Positions 50,622-60,152 of a stretch of 64,000 nt of DNA are shown here, piece after piece. The DNA is taken from positions 1,922,001 through 1,986,000 of the forward strand of contig NZ_CP016076.1 of the NCBI RefSeq assembly GCF_001941625.1, in the 5' to 3' direction. The notes under the pieces are model-generated. The model saw only the letters and a list, made by a program, of their open reading frames with translations, searched no databases and was not told where the DNA came from. How positions within the stretch are numbered: position 1 is the first letter of the stretch; each line of letters begins with the position of its first letter. The position numbers and the translations under genes were made by a program. Source of the stretch: Actinoalloteichus fjordicus (GTDB lineage: Bacteria; Actinomycetota; Actinomycetes; Mycobacteriales; Pseudonocardiaceae).

Positions 50622-52073
50622 GTGGACCGGCCGCAGGCCGGCGGGGGCGAACCGTCGAGGCGGCGGTCGGAAGGACAGGTTGTGGGCGAGGAACTTCCCA
50701 GGAGCACCGACGACCCCGACGACAGCCCGCAGGCTGAGCGTGCGCCCGACGCGGACGACGGGCCCGACGACCGGGCCGTGCCCGACGGGACGCCGGAACC
50801 CGAGGCGACGCCGGAGACCGCGTCCGGTACCGACTCGGGCGCTCGCGGCCCGAGCGGAGCTGCGGTGCCTGGTGACGGGCAGGACGTCTCGGGCGAGACC
50901 GTCGTCGGGACCGGGCAGGCCGGGGCAGGCGTGTCTACCCCGGCGAGTGGGCAGCAGGGCATGCCCCACCGGGCTGCCGCCGATCCCGCCGAGGATCGGC
51001 CCGCACCACCAGGTGCCCGCCCGCCTGGTCCGACGCCGATGCCGACCTTCTCCGGCGGCGGGCCCGGCGCTGCGCAGGGCTGGGCCCCCGGCCATCCGGT
51101 GGCCGTCGTTCCCGGCACGCCGCCGGGTGCGCCGTCCTTCACCGCTCCGCCGCCCTACCAGCCGACTCCCGTTGCGCAGACCTACCACGCGCAGCCCCCC
51201 GGCGCTCCGGGCCACGGGATGCCAGGAGCGGGCTTCGGCCCACCGGGCGGCGGCGTGCCTGCGGCGGGGCCCCCGTCCTGGGCGAGCTACCCGAGGCAGA
51301 TGGGCGGCGTCCAGGACGGCTACGACCCCAGGCTGCACTCCCGATACTGGGAGGCCCAGCTGGAGGCGAGTGCCCGGAGCAGCCTGCACTGGGGCTTTCT
51401 GGCCTTCTTCCTCGGCTGGGGCGGCTACTACCTGACCGGCATGCTGCTGTCGGTCGTCATGGCGGGCCGGTTCGAGAACTTCGATCAGCTCGACCCGCCG
51501 CCGCTCGGCCCGCTGCTGCTTCTCTCCCTGCTGCCCAACCTGTTCCTCGGGCTCGGGCCTGCCGTGCTGTCGTGGTGGAAGGGCAGCGGACTGCGCAGGG
51601 ACTTCGGCATCCTGCCGAAGTGGCGGGACGTGTGGGTCGGGCTGTCCTGTGGTGGTGCGGGCCTGCTCGGTGCATTCATCGTGGCGTTGATGGTGATGGG
51701 CAGCGCGGGCGAGAGCGGCGATGACAGTGCCATCAGCGGGATGGGCGCATTGTTCGAAGGCCAGGCGGTCTGGGTCTTCTGCCTCGCCTTGTTCATGTTC
51801 ATCGGCGCGCCGCTCACCGAGGAACTACTGGTCCGGGGTGCACTCTGGGGTGCGCTGGAACATTTCAAGGTGCCCCGTTACGCGATTCTCCTGCTGACCA
51901 CTTTCGTGTTCGCCCTGATTCACGAGGAGCCGATGCGAACCCCGATCCTTCTGGTCGGCGGGTTGGCCATGGGGATTGCTCGGATGATCACCGGCCGGGT
52001 CTCCGCCGCGATCATCGCGCATGCGACCTATAACTTCCTGCCAGCGTTGATCTTCTACACGCAGTTCTCCTGA
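50622..52073 (+). CDS. CPBP-family intramembrane metalloprotease with long Pro/Gly-rich N-terminus
   Basis: The 483-residue product has about 230 disordered residues rich in Pro, Gly, Ala and Asp, then about eight membrane helices with CPBP (CAAX protease/bacteriocin-processing) motifs: APLTEELLVRGALWGALEHF (Glu-Glu pair), FVFALIHEEPM (His) and AHATYNFLPAL (Asn). It is a membrane protease or related immunity/processing protein. Start GTG 50622 or GTG 50682 (GGAAGGACAG 5 nt upstream); the second may be more likely. Confidence 0.85.
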   Translation: MDRPQAGGGEPSRRRSEGQVVGEELPRSTDDPDDSPQAERAPDADDGPDDRAVPDGTPEPEATPETASGTDSGARGPSGAAVPGDGQDVSGETVVGTGQAGAGVSTPASGQQGMPHRAAADPAEDRPAPPGARPPGPTPMPTFSGGGPGAAQGWAPGHPVAVVPGTPPGAPSFTAPPPYQPTPVAQTYHAQPPGAPGHGMPGAGFGPPGGGVPAAGPPSWASYPRQMGGVQDGYDPRLHSRYWEAQLEASARSSLHWGFLAFFLGWGGYYLTGMLLSVVMAGRFENFDQLDPPPLGPLLLLSLLPNLFLGLGPAVLSWWKGSGLRRDFGILPKWRDVWVGLSCGGAGLLGAFIVALMVMGSAGESGDDSAISGMGALFEGQAVWVFCLALFMFIGAPLTEELLVRGALWGALEHFKVPRYAILLLTTFVFALIHEEPMRTPILLVGGLAMGIARMITGRVSAAIIAHATYNFLPALIFYTQFS

Positions 52074-52090
52074 GGCTCTTCCGAGGCCGC

Positions 52091-52123
52091 GCCGGTCGCC
52101 GTCGAATCACGGTGGCGACCGGC
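52091..52123 (+). terminator. Probable terminator hairpin
   Basis: GCCGGTCGCC (52091-52100) and its perfect complement (52114-52123) with a 13-nt loop, 17 bp after the first CPBP gene stop. It separates the two CPBP genes into different transcription units, at least in part. Confidence 0.6.
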
Positions 52124-52305
52124 CTGCCTCGACCGCCCGAAATCGCACGCGCGGCCGTTTCTCACGCCTCTGTGGACTGCCCTCGGCCTGTCGAAACGGA
52201 CTAGCCTCGACGAAGGGCACCGATTCGGACCGGGCACCCCGCGCGTGGGCGGCGGAGGGCTCGTCGGGACCCGCAGAGACGGCCGTCTGGTCTTGAAGAA
52301 GCGGG

Positions 52306-53163
52306 GTGCGGGTGAGCAAACCCGAGAAGTCGCGACAGCGGAGTAGTGGACACGCGGAAATCGAGGACACGGACTTCACCGGGACCATACCGCCGAGAAG
52401 CGTCGAGAAAGGCGACCGATCGGCGCAGACGGCGTCCGCCGTCGACCCGTCGCCGAAGCCGACCGCGGTGCACCGCTGGGGCTTCGGTGTCTTCTTTCTC
52501 TCCCAGCTGGTCTTCCTGCTCTCCTCGGTCTTCGTGGTGGCCCCCTTCGGCGACACCGCGAGCGATCCCTCGCTGCGGCCTGCCGTGCTGTTGATCGGGC
52601 TGATCGTCCCTACAGTGCTCTCGGCGACGGTGGTCGTGGTGGCGACGCTGATCCGAGGCAACGGTCCTCGGGCCGATCTCGGGCTGCGCTGGTCGTGGGC
52701 CGACGTGCGCACGGGGCTCGGGCTCGGTGCGGTCGGCATCGTGCTCACGCTGGGCGCCTCCCGCCTCTGGACGAACTGGGTGGGGGAGGACCAGGCGACC
52801 TCCGCAGTGGGCTCGTTGTTGGACGATCTGCGGCTGCCGCCCGTGCTGGCCGTGCTGATCTTCCTGCATCTGCTCGTGCTCGCACCGCTGTGCGAGGAGC
52901 TGGTGTTCCGAGGCGCGCTGTGGGGTGCGATGGACCGGCTGCGCTGGAGCCGGTGGACGGCCTTCGGCGTCACCACGGCCCTGTTCGCCGTCGCGCATCT
53001 CGAACCGGCCCGCACTCCGCTGCTGCTGGTCATCGGCATCCCGATCGGTCTCGCCCGGCTGTTCACCGGACGGCTCCTCGCGGCCGTCGTCGCCCACCAG
53101 GTGAACAACCTGCTGCCCGCTCTGGGCGTCCTGCTGCTGGCCCTCGGCGTCATCCCGACCTGA
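52306..53163 (+). CDS. CPBP-family intramembrane metalloprotease
   Basis: The 285-residue product has a short disordered N-terminus, about eight membrane helices and the same motifs as its neighbour: LAPLCEELVFRGALWGAMDR, FAVAHLEPARTP and AHQVNNLLPALG. Start GTG 52306 or 52312. It is probably a paralogue of the upstream CPBP gene by tandem duplication; substrates are unknown. Confidence 0.88.
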   Translation: MRVSKPEKSRQRSSGHAEIEDTDFTGTIPPRSVEKGDRSAQTASAVDPSPKPTAVHRWGFGVFFLSQLVFLLSSVFVVAPFGDTASDPSLRPAVLLIGLIVPTVLSATVVVVATLIRGNGPRADLGLRWSWADVRTGLGLGAVGIVLTLGASRLWTNWVGEDQATSAVGSLLDDLRLPPVLAVLIFLHLLVLAPLCEELVFRGALWGAMDRLRWSRWTAFGVTTALFAVAHLEPARTPLLLVIGIPIGLARLFTGRLLAAVVAHQVNNLLPALGVLLLALGVIPT

Positions 53164-53423
53164 CGAGACCGGTCGTCGTCGAGCCCGGCGCGTGACGGGC
53201 GCGACTCGACTCGGCCCGGCTCGCCTCCGGTGTGCCTGGCAAGGGACGGGTTGGTCTGCCGTCGATGCGGTCTGGCAGAATGGCTCGTTGTCCGCCATGG
53301 CGTCGGTCCCTCTCACTGACTCGTGGCCAGCCAAATGATGTCCGAGCGCTCGGACCCGTCGCCCCACTCGGGCCCACGGGCGTTCACCCATGAGCAACGA
53401 GAGCTTGAGGAGCACCTGTACCC

Positions 53424-53876
53424 GTGGCCGTCAAGATCAAGCTGATGCGGCTTGGCAAGATCCGTGCGCCGTACTACCGGATCGTCGTCGCCGACTCGCG
53501 CACCCGCCGTAACGGCAAGGCGATCGAGACCATCGGCAAATACCACCCCACCGAGGAGCCCAGCTTCATCGAGGTCGACGGTGACCGCGCCCAGTACTGG
53601 CTCGGTGTCGGCGCGCAGCCGACCGAGCCCGTGCAGCGTCTGCTGGAGCTGACCGGCGACTGGCAGCGCTTCAAGGGCCTGCCCGTTCCCGAGGGTGTGC
53701 TGAAGGTCAAGGAGCCGAAGGCCGACAAGCAGGCGCTGTTCGCCGCCGCGCTCGCAGCGGCGGGCGAGGAGCCTATGGCCGACGCGACGACGCCGAAGAA
53801 GAAGGCCGCCAAGAAGGCCGATGAGCCCAAGGCCGAGGCCGAGGGCGGCGAGAAGACCGCGGACGGCCAGGCGTGA
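53424..53876 (+). CDS. rpsP: 30S ribosomal protein S16
   Basis: The 150-residue product starts [20 protein letters not shown] and contains the full S16 domain (about 1-80), followed by a Lys/Ala/Glu-rich tail ([20 protein letters not shown]) typical of actinobacteria. It assembles early in the 30S body. Start GTG 53424 lies 6 nt after GGAGCA. It leads the rpsP-khpA-rimM group. Confidence 0.97.
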   Translation: MAVKIKLMRLGKIRAPYYRIVVADSRTRRNGKAIETIGKYHPTEEPSFIEVDGDRAQYWLGVGAQPTEPVQRLLELTGDWQRFKGLPVPEGVLKVKEPKADKQALFAAALAAAGEEPMADATTPKKKAAKKADEPKAEAEGGEKTADGQA

Positions 53877-54112
53877 GCGTCCTCGCTGACGCCCTGGAAC
53901 ACCTGGTCCGAGGGATCGTGACCAACCCGGACGATGTCCGAGTCCAGCTGATCACCTCCCGGCGGGGGCGCACCCTTGAGGTGCACGTACACCCCGACGA
54001 CCTGGGCAAGGTCATCGGCCGCAGTGGGCGTACGGCCACTGCGCTGCGCACCGTGATGGCCGGTATCGGCGGTCGCGGTGTGCGGGTGGACGTGGTCGAC
54101 ACCGACCGTTGA
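53873..54112 (+). CDS. khpA: KH-domain RNA-binding protein KhpA
   Basis: The 79-residue product is one KH domain ([20 protein letters not shown], then [20 protein letters not shown] with the GxxG loop). KhpA works with KhpB or Jag in RNA binding and cell-shape regulation in other bacteria. GTG 53873 overlaps the rpsP stop by 4 bp. Confidence 0.95.
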   Translation: MSVLADALEHLVRGIVTNPDDVRVQLITSRRGRTLEVHVHPDDLGKVIGRSGRTATALRTVMAGIGGRGVRVDVVDTDR

Positions 54113-54684
54113 CGCCGCAGGTGACCCGCGACCGACGTCCGGACGGCGGATCTGCCGACTCCCTGTTGGTGGGGCGAGTGAGCAGGCCGCACGGCGTTCG
54201 GGGCGAACTGGTCGTCGACGTGCGGACGGACTCCCCTCGGGAGCGGTTCGCAGTCGACGGCACCGTCGAGGCACGACTGCGGGACGGCAGTTCCCGGCAG
54301 CTCACCGTGACGGCCGCCAGGCCGCACGGCGAGCGGCTGCTGCTGAGCGTGACGGGTGTCTCGGACCGGGAGGGTGCGGAGCGTCTGCGCGGCGCTCTGC
54401 TGACGGTGTCGAAGTCGTCGTTGCCTCCCACCGAGGACCCCGACGAGTACTACGACCACCAGCTGGAGGGGCTCGCCGCCGTGCTGCCCGACGGCTCGCC
54501 GCTCGGCACGGTCCGCGAGGTGCTGCATGGAGCGGGCGGAGACCTGCTCGCCGTGCGTCTCTCGGACGGCGAAGAGGCATTGATCCCCTTCGTCAAGGAA
54601 ATCGTGCCGACGGTCGACGTCGCGGGAGGTCGGCTCGTCGTCGATCCGCCGCCCGGCCTGGTGGACGACCAGTTCGAGGAGTGA
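54109..54684 (+). CDS. rimM: 16S rRNA-processing protein RimM
   Basis: The 191-residue product has an N-terminal RimM barrel (LLVGRVSRPHGVRGELVVDV) and a C-terminal PRC domain (YYDHQLEGLAAVLPDGSPLG; EALIPFVKEIVPTVDVAGGR), with the family-typical end VVDPPPGLVD. It matures the 30S head. TTG 54109 would overlap the khpA stop; GTG 54121 is also possible. Confidence 0.93.
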   Translation: MTPQVTRDRRPDGGSADSLLVGRVSRPHGVRGELVVDVRTDSPRERFAVDGTVEARLRDGSSRQLTVTAARPHGERLLLSVTGVSDREGAERLRGALLTVSKSSLPPTEDPDEYYDHQLEGLAAVLPDGSPLGTVREVLHGAGGDLLAVRLSDGEEALIPFVKEIVPTVDVAGGRLVVDPPPGLVDDQFEE

Positions 54685-54914
54685 GTCCTCCGTCGGCGCC
54701 CCCGGTCCCGTTCGGGACGGGCCGGGCGTCGGCGGAGCCTCGGCCGGACCTGTCGGCGGTGTCCGCAACCTGCGCACCATGCCGTCCGGCCGCCGGACGA
54801 GGAACGGCCGAGCAGTGATCGACGACGTCCGGACCGGCCCTTCGCCTCGCGGCAGTGGGCCCGGCCGGTGACGGCGGCCGGACGAAGCCTGTAGGCAGCC
54901 GGTGAAGGGGAACA

Positions 54915-55718
54915 GTGCGGATCGACGTCATCACCATCTTCCCGGAGTACCTCGCCCCGTTGCGGGCCGCGCTGCTCGGTAAGGCGGTCGACCGCGGCCT
55001 GATCGAGTTCGGGGTGCACGACCTGCGGGACTGGACGCACGACGTGCATCGCGCCGTGGACGACAGCCCCTACGGCGGAGGCCCGGGCATGGTGATGAAG
55101 CCGCAGGTCTGGGGTCCGGCGCTGACCGAGGTCTGTGCGCCTCGTCCCGAGCACGAGGGTCCGCCGACCCTGATCGTCCCCACACCTGCCGGCCGCCGTT
55201 TCGATCAGCGCACGGCCGAGGAGCTGGCCGAGTGCCCGTGGCTCGTCTTCGCCTGTGGTCGGTACGAGGGCATCGACGAGCGGGTGGTGGAGGACGCCGC
55301 CGAACGGATGCCGGTGCGTGAGCTCTCCATCGGCGACTATGTGCTGGTCGGCGGGGAGGTCGCGGTGCTGACCATGGTGGAGGCGGTGAGCAGGCTGCTG
55401 CCGGGCGTGCTCGGCAACCCGGCCTCGGCGCAGGAGGACTCGTTCTCCGACGGCCTGCTGGAGGGGCCCTCCTACACGCGACCGGAGGTGTGGCAGGACC
55501 GGCCCGTGCCGGAGGTGCTGCGCTCGGGCAACCATGCGGCCATCCGGAGATGGCGCCGCGACCAGTCCATCATCCGCACCTATCACCGCAGGCCGGACCT
55601 GCTGGCTGCGCTGGGTGACGATGCACTCGACAAACACGACCACCGACTGCTGGCCGCCCTCCGCGAGTCGGAGGCGAGCAGCGCCCGGCCCGACGGTTCC
55701 GCCGGCCCGATTTCATGA
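54915..55718 (+). CDS. trmD: tRNA (guanine37-N1)-methyltransferase TrmD
   Basis: The 267-residue SPOUT methyltransferase makes m1G37 and prevents +1 frameshifting. MRIDVITIFPEYLAPLRAAL; DDSPYGGGPGMVMKP; CGRYEGIDER; SIGDYVLVGGEVAVLTM (knot, AdoMet pocket); and RPEVWQDRPVPEVL are typical. Start GTG 54915, after GAAGGGGA. A 230-bp gap separates it from rimM with no gene seen. Confidence 0.97.
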   Translation: MRIDVITIFPEYLAPLRAALLGKAVDRGLIEFGVHDLRDWTHDVHRAVDDSPYGGGPGMVMKPQVWGPALTEVCAPRPEHEGPPTLIVPTPAGRRFDQRTAEELAECPWLVFACGRYEGIDERVVEDAAERMPVRELSIGDYVLVGGEVAVLTMVEAVSRLLPGVLGNPASAQEDSFSDGLLEGPSYTRPEVWQDRPVPEVLRSGNHAAIRRWRRDQSIIRTYHRRPDLLAALGDDALDKHDHRLLAALRESEASSARPDGSAGPIS

Positions 55719-55870
55719 CCAGGTCGCAGCCGTGGCACACTGGAGAGGCTGCTGTCGTCGGACAGACCGACGCGCGCCAGATGCCCATTCCCATGCAGGG
55801 TTGCACTGTGTAGACAGTCGTGCCCGCGCGGGCACGAGATGCCCGATTGATTGACGAGGACGGACCACCG

Positions 55871-56230
55871 ATGAACACCCTGGACGCTCTGGACGCTCAG
55901 TCGCTGCGTTCCGACATCCCGGCCTTCCGGCCCGGAGACACGCTGAAGGTTCACGTCCGCGTCATCGAGGGTTCCCGCCAGCGGATCCAGGTGTTCCAGG
56001 GCGTCGTGATCCGTCGTCATGGCGGCGGAGCCCGCGAGACCTTCACCGTGCGTAAGGTCTCCTTCGGTGTCGGCGTGGAGCGCACGTTCCCCGTGCACTC
56101 GCCGAACATCGCCCAGATCGAGGTGGCGACCCGAGGTGACGTGCGCCGGGCCAAGCTGTACTACCTGCGCGAACTGCGTGGCAAGGCCGCGAAGATCAAG
56201 GAAAAGCGCGAAACGCCGACCGCGTCCTGA
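55871..56230 (+). CDS. rplS: 50S ribosomal protein L19
   Basis: The 119-residue product ([79 protein letters not shown]) is at the 30S-50S interface. ATG 55871 gives the family N-terminus. It follows trmD by 152 bp in the conserved order. Confidence 0.97.
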   Translation: MNTLDALDAQSLRSDIPAFRPGDTLKVHVRVIEGSRQRIQVFQGVVIRRHGGGARETFTVRKVSFGVGVERTFPVHSPNIAQIEVATRGDVRRAKLYYLRELRGKAAKIKEKRETPTAS

Positions 56231-56252
56231 CCGCGTTCGAGATCACGTAACG

Positions 56253-56258
56253 TAGCCT
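56253..56258 (+). promoter_or_regulatory. -10 element of lepB, leaderless start
   Basis: TAGCCT ends 7 nt before GTG 56266, and no ribosome binding site is present, as expected for a leaderless transcript. Confidence 0.4.
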
Positions 56259-56265
56259 GGGAGCC

Positions 56266-57225
56266 GTGGCAGACCTCGTGCCCTCCACCTCACCACAGGG
56301 CGAATCAGACCAGCCGGATCACTCGGATCGGCCTTCCGCATGGCAGCGCAGAGACCATGCGGGAGGTGCCGGGCAGCCGGGGCCGTCGTCGGCGGACGAT
56401 GTCGACGACGGCCAGGAGAAGCCGTCGGGGCCCGCGAAGAAGGGGTCTTTCTGGCGGGAGCTGTTCGTCCTGGTAGGGATCGCGGTGGTGCTCACCATCG
56501 TGATCCAGACCTTCCTGGCGCGGGTCTACGTGATCCCCTCCCAGTCGATGGAGGAGACCCTGCACGGCTGTGCGGGTTGTACCAATGACCGGGTCCTCGT
56601 CGACAAGATCACCTATCGGTTCGTCGATCCGGAACCCGGCGACGTGGTCGTCTTCCGCGGGCCCGAGGCCTGGGGACAGAACGACTTCATGACTGCGGAG
56701 CCCGCCAATCCGGTGGCGCGTTTCTTCCAGAGCGTCGGCGCGATGTTCGGGTTCGCCCAGCCGGACGAGAAGGACTTCGTCAAGCGGGTGATCGCCACCG
56801 GCGGCCAGACCGTCGAGTGCTGTGACGAGGAGAACCGGGTTCTCGTCGACGGCGACCCCCTGGACGAGCCGTACATCTTCTGGCAGCCGGGCCGGGGCAA
56901 CACTCAGGAGCCGTTCGGCCCTGTCACGGTGCCCGACGATCACATCTGGATGATGGGAGACAACCGCAACAACTCGCTGGACTCCCGAGTGCAGGGTGGC
57001 GGCGGCGAGCTGGGCGCGGTCCCACTGGACAACGTGATCGGCAAGGCCAGGATCGTGGTACTGCCCCCGCAGCGCTGGCAGGGCATCAGCGACCACGACC
57101 CGCAGCAGTCGGTGTTGAGCGCACCCGTCTGGCAGACGGCGGTTCCCGCCGGGCTCGGCCTACTCGGCGCGTTCCCCACCCTCTGGCTGGGCCGCAGGCT
57201 TCTCGGCCGTCGAGACCGGGACTGA
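56266..57225 (+). CDS. lepB: Signal peptidase I
   Basis: The 319-residue product has a disordered N-terminus (about 65 residues), one membrane helix ([20 protein letters not shown]), and the S26 catalytic domain: nucleophile Ser in [10 protein letters not shown], Lys in [14 protein letters not shown], and [13 protein letters not shown]-terminal hydrophobic stretch ([17 protein letters not shown]) suggests a second membrane pass. A CAGC/CTND insertion after the Ser motif and a CCDEE pair are actinobacterial features. It cleaves Sec signal peptides. Confidence 0.95.
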   Translation: MADLVPSTSPQGESDQPDHSDRPSAWQRRDHAGGAGQPGPSSADDVDDGQEKPSGPAKKGSFWRELFVLVGIAVVLTIVIQTFLARVYVIPSQSMEETLHGCAGCTNDRVLVDKITYRFVDPEPGDVVVFRGPEAWGQNDFMTAEPANPVARFFQSVGAMFGFAQPDEKDFVKRVIATGGQTVECCDEENRVLVDGDPLDEPYIFWQPGRGNTQEPFGPVTVPDDHIWMMGDNRNNSLDSRVQGGGGELGAVPLDNVIGKARIVVLPPQRWQGISDHDPQQSVLSAPVWQTAVPAGLGLLGAFPTLWLGRRLLGRRDRD

Positions 57226-57247
57226 CACGGAAGAGACGCGGCGGGCC

Positions 57248-58003
57248 ATGTCCGATCTGCTTCGCCCACCTCGCGTCGTGGTTCGTCGCGACGCGGGGAA
57301 CTGGGCTCTGCAGTCGGCGTTGGACCGCCGAGGACTCGGCCCGGTCGCGGGCATCGACGAAGCAGGCCGCGGCTCCTGCGCGGGCCCGCTGGTGGTGGCC
57401 TCGTGCGTGCTGCGTCCCAAAGACTCGGCACGCCTGACCGGGCTCACCGACTCCAAGCTGATGACTGCTGCGGCTCGCGACCAGATGTTCGATCTCATCA
57501 CGGCTCGTGCTCTCGACTACGCCGTGGTCGTGGTCCCCGCCGAGGAGATCGACGAGATCGGTGTGCACGTCGCCAACATCGAGGGGATGCGCCGGGCCGC
57601 CGCCCGGCTCAGCCTGCAGCCCGGCTACATCCTGACCGACGGATTCCGGGTGCCGGGCCTGCCTGCTCCTGGCCTGCCGGTGATCAAGGGCGACCAGGTG
57701 GCGGCGTGCGTCGCGGCCGCGTCGGTGCTCGCGAAGGTGACCAGAGACCGCATCATGACCTGCTTAGACGTGGAGTACGCCCAGTACGGGTTCGCGGTGC
57801 ACAAGGGCTACAGCACGCCGGAGCACGCTGCGGCGCTGACCAGGCACGGGCCGACCATCGTGCACAGATGGTCTTATGCCAACGTGGCAGCCTCGGCTCG
57901 GCTGCACGGCATGGTCTCGCCGAGAGGGCGGTTCGGTGGATGGGATTCGGGGTCGTCTCTCGTGGTGAGGGATGATGTGATGGACAATGAAGCGCCCGTA
58001 TGA
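57248..58003 (+). CDS. rnhB: Ribonuclease HII
   Basis: The 251-residue product cleaves RNA in RNA-DNA hybrids and misincorporated ribonucleotides. Catalytic acidic residues are in [18 protein letters not shown] (DEAGRG), [10 protein letters not shown] and [22 protein letters not shown] is conserved. Start ATG 57248 follows the lepB stop by 22 bp. A C-terminal tail of about 30 residues is longer than in Escherichia coli. Confidence 0.96.
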   Translation: MSDLLRPPRVVVRRDAGNWALQSALDRRGLGPVAGIDEAGRGSCAGPLVVASCVLRPKDSARLTGLTDSKLMTAAARDQMFDLITARALDYAVVVVPAEEIDEIGVHVANIEGMRRAAARLSLQPGYILTDGFRVPGLPAPGLPVIKGDQVAACVAAASVLAKVTRDRIMTCLDVEYAQYGFAVHKGYSTPEHAAALTRHGPTIVHRWSYANVAASARLHGMVSPRGRFGGWDSGSSLVVRDDVMDNEAPV

Positions 58004-58043
58004 GGGGCGTGCACAGTCCGGCGACAGGGAGGGCTCGAACTCG

Positions 58044-58370
58044 ATGAGTTCGGAGGATCTCGAAAAGTACGAGACCGAGATGGAGCTGCAGCTCTACCGC
58101 GAGTATCGCGACATCGTCGGGCAGTTCTCCTACGTGGTGGAGACGGAGCGTCGGTTCTACCTGGCCAACGCGGTCGACGTCCAGGTTCGCAACTCCGAGG
58201 GTGAGGTCTACTTCGAGGTGCGGATGTCCGATGCCTGGGTGTGGGACATGTATCGGCCTGCCCGATTCGTGAAGAACGTCCGGGTGATCACTTTCAAGGA
58301 CGTCAACGTAGAGGAACTGGACAAACCCGAGCTGCGGCTGCCGGAGAGCGGGCCGTTCAACGAGACGTGA
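58044..58370 (+). CDS. DUF2469 family protein
   Basis: The 108-residue product (MSSEDLEKYETEMELQLYRE; FSYVVETERRFYLANAVDVQ; RMSDAWVWDMYRPARFVKNV) is the actinobacterial DUF2469 protein that follows rnhB in mycobacteria (Rv2901c type). Function is unknown. ATG 58044 follows GGGAGGG; the in-frame ATG at 57987 overlaps rnhB and is not family-like. Confidence 0.93.
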   Translation: MSSEDLEKYETEMELQLYREYRDIVGQFSYVVETERRFYLANAVDVQVRNSEGEVYFEVRMSDAWVWDMYRPARFVKNVRVITFKDVNVEELDKPELRLPESGPFNET

Positions 58371-58740
58371 GGTGTCGCCGCAGGTGTGCAGGCCTGCGCC
58401 GACGCGCGTGCGGCGGCGGCTTCCCGCTCGGAAGACCCCGTGACGCGCCGAGCCCCCGTGCGAGGCTTCGGCAGACGGATCGGGCGCTGCGGTGGCACCG
58501 ATCGGTGCGCTGAGGCCGACGCCTGTTCGGGCGGACGGCTCTTCTCGCATGTGCGAATCGAGGTCCGCCCTGTGATGGTGGTGCGACCGATGATGCGGGG
58601 GAGAACCCTGTTCCTACGGTCGGTCCGTGGGCCTGCCGCTTGCCTGCGGCGACCGACGGGACGGCGCAGCGCCCCGTGCCTGCCTGCGGTGACCTCCGCG
58701 CTGCCGTCCGTCGTCGAGGTCGGGACGCGGGATATGAGGT
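58371..58740. other. Intergenic region between convergent genes
   Basis: 370 bp between the DUF2469 stop and the ROK regulator stop. No coding frame with start signal was recognised. Confidence 0.5.
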
Positions 58741-59997
58741 TCAGACCTCGGCCGAGGCGCGGCTGCCGAGCATCTGCGGGGCGAACTCGCTGTGCAGCAC
58801 CAGCGCCGCCGAGCCGACCGCGCTGACGTCCTCGCCTATCGGCGACATGACGGCCGTCAGCGGCCTGCCGCGCCTGGCGAATGCCCGGGTGGTCAGGACG
58901 TCCTCGATGGCGGCCGTGTAGAGGTGTCCGATCCCCGCGAAGGCCGGGCCGCAGAGCACGATCAGGTCGAGGTCCAGCAGGTTCACCATGGTCAGGACGC
59001 CTGCTGCCAGGTGTCGGGCCGACTGTTCGATCAGCCGGACAGCGGGTGGTTCGCCTGCGGCCGCCGCCGTCCGGATTCTGCCGAAGTCGGCATGGACGTC
59101 GTGGGCGGCACCGGACAGGTCAGGCCAGGAGCCTGTGGTGCGTGCCGCCAGCGCCGCCGCGACCACGGCGGGCGGTGCGCTGTACAGCTCGACGCAGCCT
59201 CTGTTGCCGCAGAAGCACCAGTCGCCGTTTACGTTCAGCGAGATGTGCCCGAGTTCGCCGACATTCGAGGTGGCACCCCGGTAGACCTGGCCGTCGATGA
59301 AGACGCCCGCGCCGATGCCGGTCTCCATGTAGATGCTCGCGAAGTTGCGTGCCGTCCCCGCGCAGCCGAGCCAGTGCTCACCGACGGCTGCGGCCGTGGC
59401 GTCGTTGTCGATCATGACGGGCAGTCCGAGCGCCTCCGCCAGTTCGTCGCGAAGGGCCACGTCGTGCCAGTGCGTCATGTTCGGCGGGTCGAGGATCATT
59501 CCGCGTTCGTGATCGATCGGTCCGGGGGCGGCCACGCCGACCCCGACGACCCTGGCCTTGTCGATTCCGCAGGACCCGAGTAGTCCGACGGCCTGACCTG
59601 CGATGTTCCTGATGATCTCTCGCGGCGCGGTGCTCGATTCACCGTGTCTGGCCCTGGCGACGACGCGCCCGGCGAGGTCGATGACGACGTAGGTGGTGCC
59701 CTGGAGGTCGATGCGGACGCCGACGGCGTAACAGGCGGTCGGGTTGAGCGTCAGGAGCGTGCGTCTCTTGCCGCCAGTGGAGCGGCCCTGCCCTGCTTCC
59801 ACCACGAGTCCGTCGTCGATGAGCCTGCGCACGATGTTGGACACCGTCGGTGCGGTCAGGCCCGTCAGGGCCGTCAATTCCACGCGACTGATCGCGCCGC
59901 TCGAGCGGATGCCCTCCAGCACCACTCCTCGGTTGTACGTGCCTACCAGCGGCAGGTTGGCACCTCCGCGCATGTCACTCCTCAGGTCCGACCTCAC
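58741..59997 (-). CDS. ROK family transcriptional regulator (NagC/XylR type)
   Basis: The 418-residue product has an N-terminal winged helix (ISRVELTALTGLTAPTVSNI; RLIDDGLVVEAGQGRSTGGK) and a ROK sugar-kinase-like domain (VGVGVAAPGPIDHERGMILD; ETGIGAGVFIDGQVYRGATS; zinc-site CFCGNRGCVELYS). GTG 59997 or ATG 59973 may be the start. It is divergent from the ABC importer and a 9-bp inverted repeat overlaps that promoter, so it is probably its sugar-responsive repressor. Confidence 0.93.
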   Translation of the reverse strand: MRSDLRSDMRGGANLPLVGTYNRGVVLEGIRSSGAISRVELTALTGLTAPTVSNIVRRLIDDGLVVEAGQGRSTGGKRRTLLTLNPTACYAVGVRIDLQGTTYVVIDLAGRVVARARHGESSTAPREIIRNIAGQAVGLLGSCGIDKARVVGVGVAAPGPIDHERGMILDPPNMTHWHDVALRDELAEALGLPVMIDNDATAAAVGEHWLGCAGTARNFASIYMETGIGAGVFIDGQVYRGATSNVGELGHISLNVNGDWCFCGNRGCVELYSAPPAVVAAALAARTTGSWPDLSGAAHDVHADFGRIRTAAAAGEPPAVRLIEQSARHLAAGVLTMVNLLDLDLIVLCGPAFAGIGHLYTAAIEDVLTTRAFARRGRPLTAVMSPIGEDVSAVGSAALVLHSEFAPQMLGSRASAEV

Positions 59998-60022
59998 TCT
60001 GGCGAGCGAAAGTATTGCACCC

Positions 60023-60055
60023 TTGACTTACTTGTTAAAAATGACTAAGAAAGTC
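60023..60055 (+). promoter_or_regulatory. ABC-importer promoter with overlapping ROK operator
   Basis: TTGACT (60023-60028), 17-bp spacer and TAAGAA (60046-60051) form a clear sigma-A promoter. Inverted repeat GACTTACTT (60025-60033) / AAGAAAGTC (60047-60055; 8 of 9 positions complementary) overlaps both elements. The AT-rich sequence stands out from its surroundings. Confidence 0.75.
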
Positions 60056-60152
60056 GCGAAGGTGTAACACAGAACACACTCGCGCTCCTTCTGTTGGCCG
60101 TAGGGCCTCATCCGAGCAGGCGGAGCGGGCTCGTCCCGACAGGAGGATCACG

